This document shows positions 35,750 through 43,699 of a stretch of DNA of 64,000 bases, piece by piece. Source of the stretch: CAWDVR01 sp044869805. Lineage in GTDB: Bacteria; Acidobacteriota; Thermoanaerobaculia; Multivoradales; SZUA-115. The position numbers were made by a program, and so were the translations under genes. The notes under the pieces are model-generated. The model saw only the letters and a list, made by a program, of their open reading frames with translations. It was not told where the DNA came from and did not search any database. The DNA lies in the NCBI GenBank assembly GCA_044869805.1, contig JBIOXV010000073.1, positions 21,188-85,187 on the forward strand. Reading direction: 5' to 3'. Position 1 is the first letter of the stretch. Each line of letters starts with the position of its first letter.

Positions 35750-36967
35750 TCACTTCACCACCGAGCTCGCGCGGACCTTCTTGATCTGATCCGGCGTGAG
35801 CTTGTAGCGCTTCTTGGCGCCCTCCGGAGCGTACATGAGGTTCTCCTGGTCTGGCTGCGAGTGCTCGGCGCCGCTGGCGTCGAGCAGGATATGACCCAAC
35901 TCGTGCGAGAAGGAGGCTTCGTCGCCGGTATTGCCTACCGCCGCCGCCAAGACGCCGACTCCGGCGTAAGGTGGGAACGCCTCTCCACGGTTGCCCAGGC
36001 TCAGTGACTCGACGAAGTACATGGCGACGCCACCCGAGATGGGATTCACCTTGAGCAGGTTCTGCTCTTCGGCGGTGGGCTTCTTGACGTCTGTGAACTC
36101 CTCGAGCACCAGGTCGCCGCCCAGGGTCGCTTTCGTCTTCGTCTCGTCGAGCGGCGGGTTCTCCTTGCCTTTGACCTCCACGTTGGCCTGGTTGTAGACC
36201 TTCTTGTTGGCGTAGTCGAGGCACTTGGCGGTGTCCCCGGTGCTGCCGTGGAGCTTGGTGATGCCGAGCGAGACCGACTTCTTGGCGGTGTTGTCGGTCT
36301 TCTTGCCGTCGCAGCGCGACAGACGCAGGCCCGAGCGCTGCCTGGGCGGGTCGACCGGCGAGATGGCGCCGCCGCTCCACAGCGAGGAGACCGCGTTGCC
36401 CGCCGCCACCTCCGCGTCCTCCTCCATGGCGGTGGTGCTGCCGGTGGGGCCGTCCTTCGGCGCGCCGCCAGGGTCTTCGCGCTGCTGCAGCACGTGCGCC
36501 AGCTCGTGGGCGATGACCGCGTCGCCCACCACCGTGCCCGGCTGGAAGTCGCCGCCGCCCATGGCCACGTGCTCGCCCACGGTGAAGGCGCGGGCGTCGA
36601 GGTCGGAGGCGAGGAGCGCGGCCGTGGCGTCGTCGTGCAGGCGGACCTCGGAGAAGTCCTCGCCGAAGGCCGCCTCCATGCGGTGGCGCACCTCGGCGGG
36701 CAGGGCCTCTCCTTCTCCTAGCTGAGCGAGCAGGGCCTGCGGGTCGTCGCTCGACGGCGGCGCGGTCGCGGCCTCGGGCGTGGCCGCCGCCGCCGCGGCG
36801 TCGTCCTTCGGGCCCCGCGCCTGGCGCTGGAACGCCTGGTTGCCCAGGGCCCCTGCGACGTCGAGCGCCTTGGACGGGCCGTCGGACGCGGCGGGCGTGC
36901 GGCTCGGCCGAGGGGCCGCGTCTCGCTTGGGTGTGGGCCCACGAGTTTCGTGCGAGTGAGTTTTCAC
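35750..36967 (-). CDS. DUF4157 eCIS cargo, two HExxH motifs (candidate metalloprotease effector A)
   Basis: 405 residues from a GTG at 36967 overlapping the upstream methyltransferase stop (GTGA). The disordered N-terminus carries LGNQAFQRQ (about 41-49), a motif typical of eCIS-loaded proteins. The DUF4157 domain (about 80-200) has FGEDFSEVRLHDDATAA and HELAHVLQQ (154-162). The junction SGLRLSRCDG is at 212-221. The C-terminal domain (about 228-405) carries a second motif, HELGHILLD (355-363), followed by LMYAP, reminiscent of a metzincin Met-turn. The third metal ligand is unclear (Asp363 or His369). Close paralogue of the protein at 38780-40006. C-terminal region has lower GC than the structural genes. 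Confidence 0.82.
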   Translation of the reverse strand: MKTHSHETRGPTPKRDAAPRPSRTPAASDGPSKALDVAGALGNQAFQRQARGPKDDAAAAAATPEAATAPPSSDDPQALLAQLGEGEALPAEVRHRMEAAFGEDFSEVRLHDDATAALLASDLDARAFTVGEHVAMGGGDFQPGTVVGDAVIAHELAHVLQQREDPGGAPKDGPTGSTTAMEEDAEVAAGNAVSSLWSGGAISPVDPPRQRSGLRLSRCDGKKTDNTAKKSVSLGITKLHGSTGDTAKCLDYANKKVYNQANVEVKGKENPPLDETKTKATLGGDLVLEEFTDVKKPTAEEQNLLKVNPISGGVAMYFVESLSLGNRGEAFPPYAGVGVLAAAVGNTGDEASFSHELGHILLDASGAEHSQPDQENLMYAPEGAKKRYKLTPDQIKKVRASSVVK

Positions 36968-37848
36968 GACGGAGCTCTTCTCGCGGTACGGTAGATCAAC
37001 CCTTGCACGCCATAGAGACGCCCGGCGAAACCGTCCTCCGGCCCGAGCCGCAGCCAGCGCCAGTGCTCCTCGGCCAGCGGCGGCTCCCACGGCCGCAGGT
37101 AGTCGGCGAGGCGCGAGGTTCGGGTGGCAACCCAGAAGCCGCGCGTGGTCAGGCGGCCCTGCTCTTCGTCGAGCCAGCCCACGTACACCGTGTCCGCCAG
37201 GTAGACGACGGCCCCGGGTGTGCCGAGCGCGGCCAGGTGCTCGATCCAGCCGTCCTCGAGCCGGCGGGCGAAGGCCCAGGCTGCGTCTCGCCAGCCGCTG
37301 TCGGCCGCGAGCCTCGCTGCCTGCCGCGGGAAGCGGTGCAGGAAGGCCCTCTCGACGCCGCCGCGCACCGCGCCCTGGAGCTGGGTGAGGAGCAACGAGC
37401 AGATCACCAGGCCGTAGGGCTCGCCGTGCGGCGGCCGCCAGAAGGCCGGTGTGGCACCCGAGAGCAGCCGCGCCAGCGCCCGCAGGCAATCGTCCTCCCC
37501 GGCCGCTTCGCGCGCGAGTGCTTCGGCCCGCCGTGCCAGCGGGGCCACCAGGCCTGTGAGGTCCGCGGGGACAAAGGCCGCGGCGGCCCCCAACCGACGC
37601 GCACTCGGCCGGCCCGTACTCATCCGGACCTGGGCCGCCCAGCGGCGTTTCGCCTTCGCGAGCCGCTCGACGTCGAGGTCCACGAAGTCTACCTGCTGGC
37701 AACCCTGCGCCAGCGACGGCAGCGGGAGCTCGCCGCAGGCGCCGCAGCCGAGCACCACGGCGCGCGCTCGCGGTGCGAGCGCCAGCGCCCTGGCGATCAG
37801 CTCGTGGCTGGCGCGGATGTGGGCGGCGGTGGCCTTTGCTGGCGACAC
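36964..37848 (-). CDS. Methyltransferase-like protein inside the eCIS cargo block
   Basis: 294 residues. A class I methyltransferase-like N-terminal half: AVVLGCGACGELPLPSL (about 30-46, motif I) and VDFVDLDVERLAKAK (acidic loop that would bind the ribose). Downstream GLVICSLLLTQLQGAVRGG matches a motif IV position. The C-terminal half (DAAWAFARRLEDGWIEHLAA, VVYLADTVYVGWLDEEQGRL) has no obvious family. It overlaps the cargo gene downstream by four bases, so is made together with it. Modification of the cargo is a possible role but unproven. Confidence 0.65.
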   Translation of the reverse strand: MSPAKATAAHIRASHELIARALALAPRARAVVLGCGACGELPLPSLAQGCQQVDFVDLDVERLAKAKRRWAAQVRMSTGRPSARRLGAAAAFVPADLTGLVAPLARRAEALAREAAGEDDCLRALARLLSGATPAFWRPPHGEPYGLVICSLLLTQLQGAVRGGVERAFLHRFPRQAARLAADSGWRDAAWAFARRLEDGWIEHLAALGTPGAVVYLADTVYVGWLDEEQGRLTTRGFWVATRTSRLADYLRPWEPPLAEEHWRWLRLGPEDGFAGRLYGVQGLIYRTARRAPS

Positions 37849-37873
37849 GGTGCCTCGCGAGCAGCAGCCGTTC

Positions 37874-38773
37874 TCAGGCGACCTCGAGCCAGGCGTCGTT
37901 CGATTCCAGCCGGCCGACGACGGTGCGGGGGGGCCAGCTCATCGGCTGCGCGAGGAGCACTCCGAGCTTGCCCACGGCTCGCCGGCGCACGATGTAGTCG
38001 AGGCGGACGCGGACCCGACCCGCGCCGGCGAGGCCGGGGATGAGCGGCAGGCGGAGCGCCAGGGATATCGACCCTCCGGCCGGAAGGTCGAGAAAGGCGT
38101 CGTTGTCGTAGACCGGCTCCGCCATCGAGCCGGTCCTCGGCGCCCTGGGAAGCAGCCTGCCCTGCCTGTCCGTCACGGTGAAGAGATAGGCCGGGTTGAC
38201 CCAGCCATCGAAGGAGTCCTGCTGCGGACGCAGGATCACGACGGGCTCCGAGGAAGCGCTCTCGAACCGCGCCTCGACCCCGATCGGGTACGGGACGGCA
38301 GGGGCCGGCTGAGGGGCTCGAAGGCTCAGGGCGAGCTCCCCGGCGGATGGCTCCGTCTCGACCTCGGTGAGCTGAAAACTGACCGCGTTGCTCTCGACGA
38401 GCTGCCCTCGTGGGTCTTGGAGCGTGAGCCAGAAGCGGTAGCGCCCAGGCTGTCGCAGGTCGGCGAACCGTGAGAGGGGAAGGATTCGATGCTCGTCTTT
38501 CCCGGCCTCGACCTCGAGGCCCAACTCCGGCGCCGCTTCGGCGGTGAGCCGGTACGGGGCCAGGAGATCGCGGCCGTCTGGCGCCAGCAAGTGCGCGCCA
38601 CCGGACGCCGCGAATGCCAGCCTCTCCTCCGAGAAGATGAACCAGGGGAACCGCAGCCGCTCGCCCGTGCGGTTGCGGATCACCAGCCGCGGCCGCACCG
38701 CCTGGCCCAGGCTGAAGACCTCGCGGTCGAGGGAGAGGTAGAGCTCGAATGAGCCGGGGCCAGGGGTCGCCAT
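37874..38773 (-). CDS. Beta-sandwich protein of unknown function in the cargo block
   Basis: 299 residues, nearly all beta strand by appearance, in two Ig-like halves: FELYLSLDREVFSLGQAVRP with RLVIRNRTGERLRFPWF, and a second half VRVRLDYIVRRRAVGKLG. No signal peptide or cysteine pairs. The pattern resembles BsuPI-type proteinase-inhibitor sandwiches and other Ig-like binding modules. It lies 6 bases downstream-side of the stop/start boundary with the DUF4157 gene at 38780. An inhibitor or chaperone for the cargo is possible; I do not assign a function. Confidence 0.6.
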   Translation of the reverse strand: MATPGPGSFELYLSLDREVFSLGQAVRPRLVIRNRTGERLRFPWFIFSEERLAFAASGGAHLLAPDGRDLLAPYRLTAEAAPELGLEVEAGKDEHRILPLSRFADLRQPGRYRFWLTLQDPRGQLVESNAVSFQLTEVETEPSAGELALSLRAPQPAPAVPYPIGVEARFESASSEPVVILRPQQDSFDGWVNPAYLFTVTDRQGRLLPRAPRTGSMAEPVYDNDAFLDLPAGGSISLALRLPLIPGLAGAGRVRVRLDYIVRRRAVGKLGVLLAQPMSWPPRTVVGRLESNDAWLEVA

Positions 38774-38779
38774 CCGCGA

Positions 38780-40006
38780 TCACTTCACGAACTTGCTCGC
38801 CAGGATCTTGGTCTTCTGATCGTCCGTCAGCTTGTGCTTGCCGGCGGCCTTCGAGCCGAACATCAGGTAGGTGTCATCGGGCACGTCGTGCCCGCCATCG
38901 TCGAGCAGAATGTGGCCGAGCTCGTGAGAGAAGGTCGGCTCGTTGCCGTCGTTGCTGATCACCAGACCCACGAAAGCGTGGCCATGGGCCGGCCGGAACT
39001 GCTCGCCGGTGCTGCCGGCGGAGAGCCCTTTCACGAAGTAGGCGGTGATCTCGTCCGTCGCCTGGTTGACCTTGAACAGCTTCTTCTCCTCCTCGGTGGG
39101 CGCCTTGGGATCGCTGAACTCCTCCAGGATGAAGTCGTCGCCGAGGATGGGCCGGGCCTGCTCGGCGTCTTCCAGGTTCTCCTCCTTGCCCTTCTTTACC
39201 TCGACGTTGACCTGGTTGTAGACCTTGGTGTTGGCGTAGTCGAACCCCGCGTCGATATCGTAGGTGCTGCCGTGCAGCTTGGAGCGCTTCACGGTCACGG
39301 ACTTCTTGGCCGGCGGCGCCGGTTTCGGCTTGCCGCCGTCGCAGCGCGACAGGCGCAGGCCGGACCGCCCGCTGGGCTTGTCCACCGGGGTGATGCCGGT
39401 GGTAGCGCCCTGGGCGCCGGTCCACAGCGCGGCCGTGGCCGAGGCCGCGGCCTGATCGGCGTCGTGCTCGAGGAAGCCGCTGCCGGCCGCGTCCTCCTTC
39501 TCCGCGTCGGGCGCCCCCTCGCGCTGCTGCATCACGTGCGCCAGCTCGTGGGCCAGCACCGCATCGCCCACCGCGGTGCCGGGCTTCAGGTCGCTGCTGC
39601 CCATGGCCACGTGCTCGCCGACGGTGAAGGCGCGGGCGTCGAAGTCCGACGCCAGGAGCGCGGCGGTGGCGTCGTCGTGCAGGCGCACGCCGGAGAAGTC
39701 CTCGCCGAAGACCGCCTCCATGCGGCGGCGCGCCTCGGAGTCGAGCGGTTTACCCTCGCCCAGGCGGGTGAGGATCGCTGCCGGGTCGTCCCGGGTGGGC
39801 GGCGCCGGCTCCGCCGCGGCGGATGCCCCTCCCGGCCCTTCCTTGGACCCGCGCCCGTGACGCTGGAAGGCCTGATTGCCCAGATTTCCGGCGACGCGCA
39901 GCGCTTTGTCCGGCGCCTCGGCCTGTGGCGCCGGCCTCGCCGGCCGGGCAGCCTCGGCGCGCTGGGCGCCCGGCCCGCGGCTGCGCTCTCTCGACCCGGA
40001 TCTCAT
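38780..40006 (-). CDS. DUF4157 eCIS cargo, two HExxH motifs (candidate metalloprotease effector B)
   Basis: 408 residues; ATG at 40006 overlaps the Lgt-like gene stop (ATGA). Same plan as the 35750-36967 protein: LGNQAFQRH (42-50), DUF4157 with HELAHVMQQ (153-161), junction SGLRLSRCDG (215-224), and a C-terminal domain with HELGHILLD (361-369) followed by LMFGS. KLHGST, YANTKVYNQVNVEV and ILEEFSDPKAPTEEEKK are shared with the paralogue almost residue for residue. Downstream of HELGH the two paralogues differ (DDGGHD here, ASGAEH there), so only Asp369 is a shared third-ligand candidate. Confidence 0.83.
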   Translation of the reverse strand: MRSGSRERSRGPGAQRAEAARPARPAPQAEAPDKALRVAGNLGNQAFQRHGRGSKEGPGGASAAAEPAPPTRDDPAAILTRLGEGKPLDSEARRRMEAVFGEDFSGVRLHDDATAALLASDFDARAFTVGEHVAMGSSDLKPGTAVGDAVLAHELAHVMQQREGAPDAEKEDAAGSGFLEHDADQAAASATAALWTGAQGATTGITPVDKPSGRSGLRLSRCDGGKPKPAPPAKKSVTVKRSKLHGSTYDIDAGFDYANTKVYNQVNVEVKKGKEENLEDAEQARPILGDDFILEEFSDPKAPTEEEKKLFKVNQATDEITAYFVKGLSAGSTGEQFRPAHGHAFVGLVISNDGNEPTFSHELGHILLDDGGHDVPDDTYLMFGSKAAGKHKLTDDQKTKILASKFVK

Positions 40007-41163
40007 GGGCTTCCTCCTGGAGGGCTGGATACCGGCAGGATCAGATGGACTACGCCGCTCGCGCCGGCAACCACCTGAACCGGCGCCTCTGCGCCCCGCA
40101 GCCGGGCGAGGAGCCGGCCGAGAGCGGAGACGGAGCGCGGCGGCAGGGGCTCGCCGGGCGAGGAGAAGGCCAGCACTTCGCGCTCGCCGTCGGGCTGCTG
40201 CAGGCGGCTCGCCGAGAGCTGGAGGCCGAGCGCGGTCTCGCCGACCGCCACCGCGCCGTCGCTGCCGGCCTGCTCGCTCGCCGCCTGCGCCAGGGCCGCA
40301 AGCTCGCCGATGTGGCGGGCGCGGAAGAGAGCGCGCTGCCGGTTCTCGCCCAGGCCGACGAAGACCATGGCGACGGCCAGCGTCGCGGCAGCGCCCACGT
40401 GCCACCAGGAGAGCGGTAGCAAACCAGCCAGCTCCGCCGCGGCGGTGGCGGTCATCAGCCCCAGCGTCGTCCACTGCGCTTCCGAGAAGCCACGCAGGTA
40501 GGGCCGCGCCGCGTCGCCGCGGAAGAGCTCGAAGGAGAACCGCGCCAGGCCGTAGGCGATCGAGTAGAAAGCGAGCGCCGAGCCCGGTGCCGCGCCGTAG
40601 AGCACCATCGCCGTGCCGGCGGCCACCGTGGCGAGGACGAAGAGCGACTCCACGAGCTGGATGGGGAAGAGCCGCACGCCCACCAAGTGGCGGGCGAACC
40701 CGGCCGCGGCGTGGTCGTGGCCGTAGCACACGCCCCAGGAGCTCGGCCGGCCGTGGCAGCAGCCCACCATCAGGCAGCCGACGCGGCCGCAGGCCAGGAA
40801 CAGCCCCAGGCCCATGAACACCGCGTCGAGGTAGGGCAGCAGCGGCACGCCCAGCACCCACAGCGTGAGCGCCGACACCGCCACCACCGCGACCTCGTGG
40901 TGGTAGTAGACGATGTTCTCCTCGCCGGTCGCGATCTTCATCGCCATGACGAGGGTGAGAAAGGTGGCGATCGAGCCCAAGGCGATCACGCCGGTGACCC
41001 AGAGCGGGAGCTGCTGGTGCGCGGTGAGGACGAAGGCGAGCGAGATGCCGGTCACCCAGCCGACGATGCCGCAGAGGTGGAAAGAGCTCAAGCGCCTTCC
41101 GCGAACCGTAACGGAAGGAGTGATGAGCTTCGTTGCCAGGTGAAGGCGCTCTCTGGGGTTCAT
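40003..41163 (-). CDS. Lgt-like multi-pass membrane protein in the eCIS cargo block
   Basis: 386 residues. About seven membrane helices span about 25-270, followed by a soluble C-terminal domain of about 110 residues. The central block LACGRVGCLMVGCCHGRPSS and the FPIQLVESLFVLA helix match the Lgt family pattern (RIGxFxNGxxxG and H-P-x-Q-L-Y-E), but His of the HPTQLYE motif is Phe here. The C-terminal GSDGAVAVGETALGLQLSAS region reads as a beta-rich domain. It overlaps the neighbouring genes at both ends by four bases. A housekeeping Lgt is unlikely here; modification or export of cargo is a possibility. Confidence 0.72.
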   Translation of the reverse strand: MNPRERLHLATKLITPSVTVRGRRLSSFHLCGIVGWVTGISLAFVLTAHQQLPLWVTGVIALGSIATFLTLVMAMKIATGEENIVYYHHEVAVVAVSALTLWVLGVPLLPYLDAVFMGLGLFLACGRVGCLMVGCCHGRPSSWGVCYGHDHAAAGFARHLVGVRLFPIQLVESLFVLATVAAGTAMVLYGAAPGSALAFYSIAYGLARFSFELFRGDAARPYLRGFSEAQWTTLGLMTATAAAELAGLLPLSWWHVGAAATLAVAMVFVGLGENRQRALFRARHIGELAALAQAASEQAGSDGAVAVGETALGLQLSASRLQQPDGEREVLAFSSPGEPLPPRSVSALGRLLARLRGAEAPVQVVAGASGVVHLILPVSSPPGGSP

Positions 41164-41792
41164 TGGAAAAGCCCTCTCCTTGAGTCACGTACAGGCTTCA
41201 GCGCCTCGAGCGCTCGTCGTGCCGGGTCACGGAGCAAGGCGCCACCGCACTGCGCGAGGGCCTGGAGGATCGCGACGGCTTCGCCGTCGGCACGTTTCGC
41301 GAGTCTGCCCACCGCGGCAGTGAGGAGCGGTGCATCGCCCGGCGTCAGCCGTGACTCGAGATCGACGAGCAGCGATGCCAGCGGGTGGCCCAGGTCCGCG
41401 CTGGGTGCAGCCTCGCCTCTGCTGAGCCCGACCTTTGCGGCGGTTGAGTCTGCCAGCTCCAGCCGGCCTTCCCGCCCGCGGAGGAAGAGCAGCGCGTGCT
41501 CGCCCGTCGAGAAGTCCGTCATGCTGGAAGGGAACGGCGGGTGGAGGAAATGGACACGGACCTCCGGAGCGCCAGCCGCACCCTTGTAGAGCCGCTGCGG
41601 AAACAGGGCTGCGACGCGCTCCTCGAAGCTCACCGTTCTGTCGCTCAGCAGATAGTCGGCCACCGCCTCCGTCACCACGCTCCCGACCTCGCCGCGGAGC
41701 ACGACGTCGGCGCGCTCGAAGAGGGCGACCGGATCCACCGGGACCGTGACGGTCCCTGGAAACACTCCGGGAAAGACCTTGGACGCAGGCAT
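41160..41792 (-). CDS. Unrecognised 210-residue protein in the cargo block
   Basis: Not recognised. The N-terminal 115 residues look strand-rich (DPVALFERADVVLRGEVGSV, EVRVHFLHPPFPSSMTDFST, GEHALLFLRGREGRLELADS), a pattern that resembles OB-fold/NTR-type (TIMP-like) domains. The C-terminal part is helical (TAAVGRLAKRADGEAVAILQ). No signal peptide. It overlaps the Lgt-like gene by four bases and follows the 557-residue DUF4157 gene by 15 bases. Confidence 0.6.
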   Translation of the reverse strand: MPASKVFPGVFPGTVTVPVDPVALFERADVVLRGEVGSVVTEAVADYLLSDRTVSFEERVAALFPQRLYKGAAGAPEVRVHFLHPPFPSSMTDFSTGEHALLFLRGREGRLELADSTAAKVGLSRGEAAPSADLGHPLASLLVDLESRLTPGDAPLLTAAVGRLAKRADGEAVAILQALAQCGGALLRDPARRALEALKPVRDSRRGLFQ

Positions 41793-41807
41793 CTGGATCC
41801 CCGTGGC

Positions 41808-43481
41808 TCAGGCTGGGCTTCGCACGTTTTCGTGCTTGGCGTGGTCCTGGTACTTCTGGAAAGTATTGGTTTGGACCTTCGTCCCGCTGCCTGGAGTCGT
41901 GCTGCCGATGTACCACGCCTGGGGCCAGTGCTGGGTCTTGTGGCTCCCCAACGGGTTCTGTGGGGCTTGCGGGGTAGGAGTGTGCGTCGAGTCTTCTCCT
42001 CCCATCATGTCGGAGAACCGCGTGCCAGGGGCCGAGTGGCCACCTTCCTGGCTCTGCCGCCAATCGCACGACGGGTCGTCGTAGGTGGGGCTGCCGAACT
42101 TCTCGTTCACGTCGAAACCGCTGATCGGGTTGCCGGCCGTGTCCAAGACCTCGTAGGTTTCGAAGGTCAGGTAACCCCAGGTGGCATCGGGATTGTGGGT
42201 CGTCGAGATGTGGCGCAGGCTCTTCGGAGTCTGCCGGGGTCCGGGTCCCCCGCCGCCGTTGCAGCGCGAGAGACGCAAGCCCGAGGTGAGCCGCGTCCTG
42301 GCGCTGGCCGCGAATCCGCGGCCGCCTTCCATGCCGCCCGACAGATACGCCAGCGCCTCCGCCGCCGCTTGGTCAGCGTCCGCCTCGAGCGCCGGAGAGG
42401 GAGCGGCCAGTGGCTCGCGCTCTGACGGGGCGCCGGGCGCTCCCTCCTGCTGCACCACGTGCGCCAGCTCGTGAGCCAGCAGGGCATCGCCGAGCGTGGT
42501 ACCTGGCCGATACTCTCCTGCACCAAAGGCCACGTGCTGGCCAAGCGTGAATGCGCGCGCCTGATAACGCTGGGTCAGGCTGTCTGCAGCACGGCCGCTG
42601 TGGACGCGCACCGCCGAGAAGTCGTGCCGGAACGCAGACTCCATCCGCGACCGAACGGCGGTCGCGAGAGGCTCGCCCTCACCCAGCTCTCCTTCCACCC
42701 GGAGGTGCTCCGGGGTTTGGGGGCCGACCCGAGGTCGCGAGTCGAAGACCGGAATGGGCGCCGCCGGGGCACCGGCACCTGGGCTGCCGGGGACTCCCGG
42801 AAGGCTCAGGGGAACCTCGCGTGGGAGCCCCGTGACCCGGCCTGTCGTCGCCCAGACCGCCACCGCCCGGCGTACTCGCTGACCCAGCAGTGAGACCACC
42901 TCGGCAACGCTCGGCGCCCCCACCGTTTCCGGAGCGTAACGACGCATGTCGCTCTCGAGGCGGGCCGCATCGCGGTGCTCGTAGTAGGCGATCCAGTATT
43001 GGATCCAAGGGCAGTCCGCGGTGGAGCGCCCGGTGCCGGCGAGCTCGACGTCGGCCTCCCGGGCAACCTCCTGCCGCAGGTCGCTCAGGAATACCGCCTT
43101 GGTGACCTGGCCGGGCTCGGGCAGGTGAACGTCGTCATCGACGATGAGGCGTGTCGCGTGCGGCGGCGCCTCGGCCAGGGCGGTTCGATCGACGGGTCTG
43201 TCGCCATCGAGGCCCTGGTCGAGCGTCGTGGAACGGCTGCCGGCGATGCGTTCGCCCGCCGCATCCGCCTGTACGGTCGGGTCGGCGCCTCGTTCAGCGG
43301 CCCCGGTGTTCCGGGAGCCGGCGAGCTCCCGTTGCGTGGCCTGGTTGCCATAGCTCGCCTGGAAGCTCAGTAACTCGCCGACGGCGCCTTCCTGCTCGGC
43401 CTCGGGCGCCGCCGTGCGTGGCTGGGCAGTCGGTCTGGGGCCTGCCTGCTTCGCGGTGATCTGCCGCTGGAGAGCGCTCAT
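41808..43481 (-). CDS. DUF4157 eCIS cargo with unassigned C-terminal domain (effector C)
   Basis: 557 residues; ATG at 43481 overlaps the preceding small gene's stop (ATGA). N-terminal YGNQATQRE (44-52) in a disordered leader, then a unique helical insert of about 110 residues (PHATRLIVDDDVHLPEPGQV, QYWIAYYEHRDAARLESDMR). DUF4157 domain about 260-390 with HELAHVVQQ (337-345), then the junction SGLRLSRCNG (400-409). The C-terminal 150 residues (DATWGYLTFETYEVLDTAGN, TQHWPQAWYIGSTTPGSG) show no HExxH and no family I recognise. Visibly lower GC than the neighbouring structural genes. Confidence 0.82.
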   Translation of the reverse strand: MSALQRQITAKQAGPRPTAQPRTAAPEAEQEGAVGELLSFQASYGNQATQRELAGSRNTGAAERGADPTVQADAAGERIAGSRSTTLDQGLDGDRPVDRTALAEAPPHATRLIVDDDVHLPEPGQVTKAVFLSDLRQEVAREADVELAGTGRSTADCPWIQYWIAYYEHRDAARLESDMRRYAPETVGAPSVAEVVSLLGQRVRRAVAVWATTGRVTGLPREVPLSLPGVPGSPGAGAPAAPIPVFDSRPRVGPQTPEHLRVEGELGEGEPLATAVRSRMESAFRHDFSAVRVHSGRAADSLTQRYQARAFTLGQHVAFGAGEYRPGTTLGDALLAHELAHVVQQEGAPGAPSEREPLAAPSPALEADADQAAAEALAYLSGGMEGGRGFAASARTRLTSGLRLSRCNGGGGPGPRQTPKSLRHISTTHNPDATWGYLTFETYEVLDTAGNPISGFDVNEKFGSPTYDDPSCDWRQSQEGGHSAPGTRFSDMMGGEDSTHTPTPQAPQNPLGSHKTQHWPQAWYIGSTTPGSGTKVQTNTFQKYQDHAKHENVRSPA

Positions 43482-43699
43482 GCCCCACCTCGGTTCCGCG
43501 GGGTGGTATCGGAAAGCAGCTCGTCGAGCGCCGCGGCGATCGCGTCGGCCAGCTCGCCGTGGTCGAGGGTCGTGCCGCCCGCGGGCAGGTCGATCACCAG
43601 CTCGGCGCGCGCCAGGCCCGCGGGGGTCAGCGAGGGATCGCCGCCGGCCAGCCGTGCCTGGAGCGCCGCGGCCAGGCTGTCCTCGAACGGCGTCCTCAC
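43478..43699 (-). CDS. Small eCIS protein between ATPase and cargo
   Basis: 73 residues from a GTG at 43699 overlapping the ATPase stop (GTGA), and overlapping the cargo start downstream (ATGA). Mostly helical with an amphipathic N-terminus (FEDSLAAALQARLAGG) and a central LARAELVIDLPAGGTTLDHG. No family recognised; position and double overlap support expression. Confidence 0.6.
   Translation of the reverse strand: MRTPFEDSLAAALQARLAGGDPSLTPAGLARAELVIDLPAGGTTLDHGELADAIAAALDELLSDTTPRNRGGA

Noticed and set aside
40003..41163. Lgt-like gene taken as the housekeeping lipoprotein modification enzyme
   Set aside because: Changed HPTQLYE motif, added soluble domain and overlap with cargo genes argue for a specialised role.
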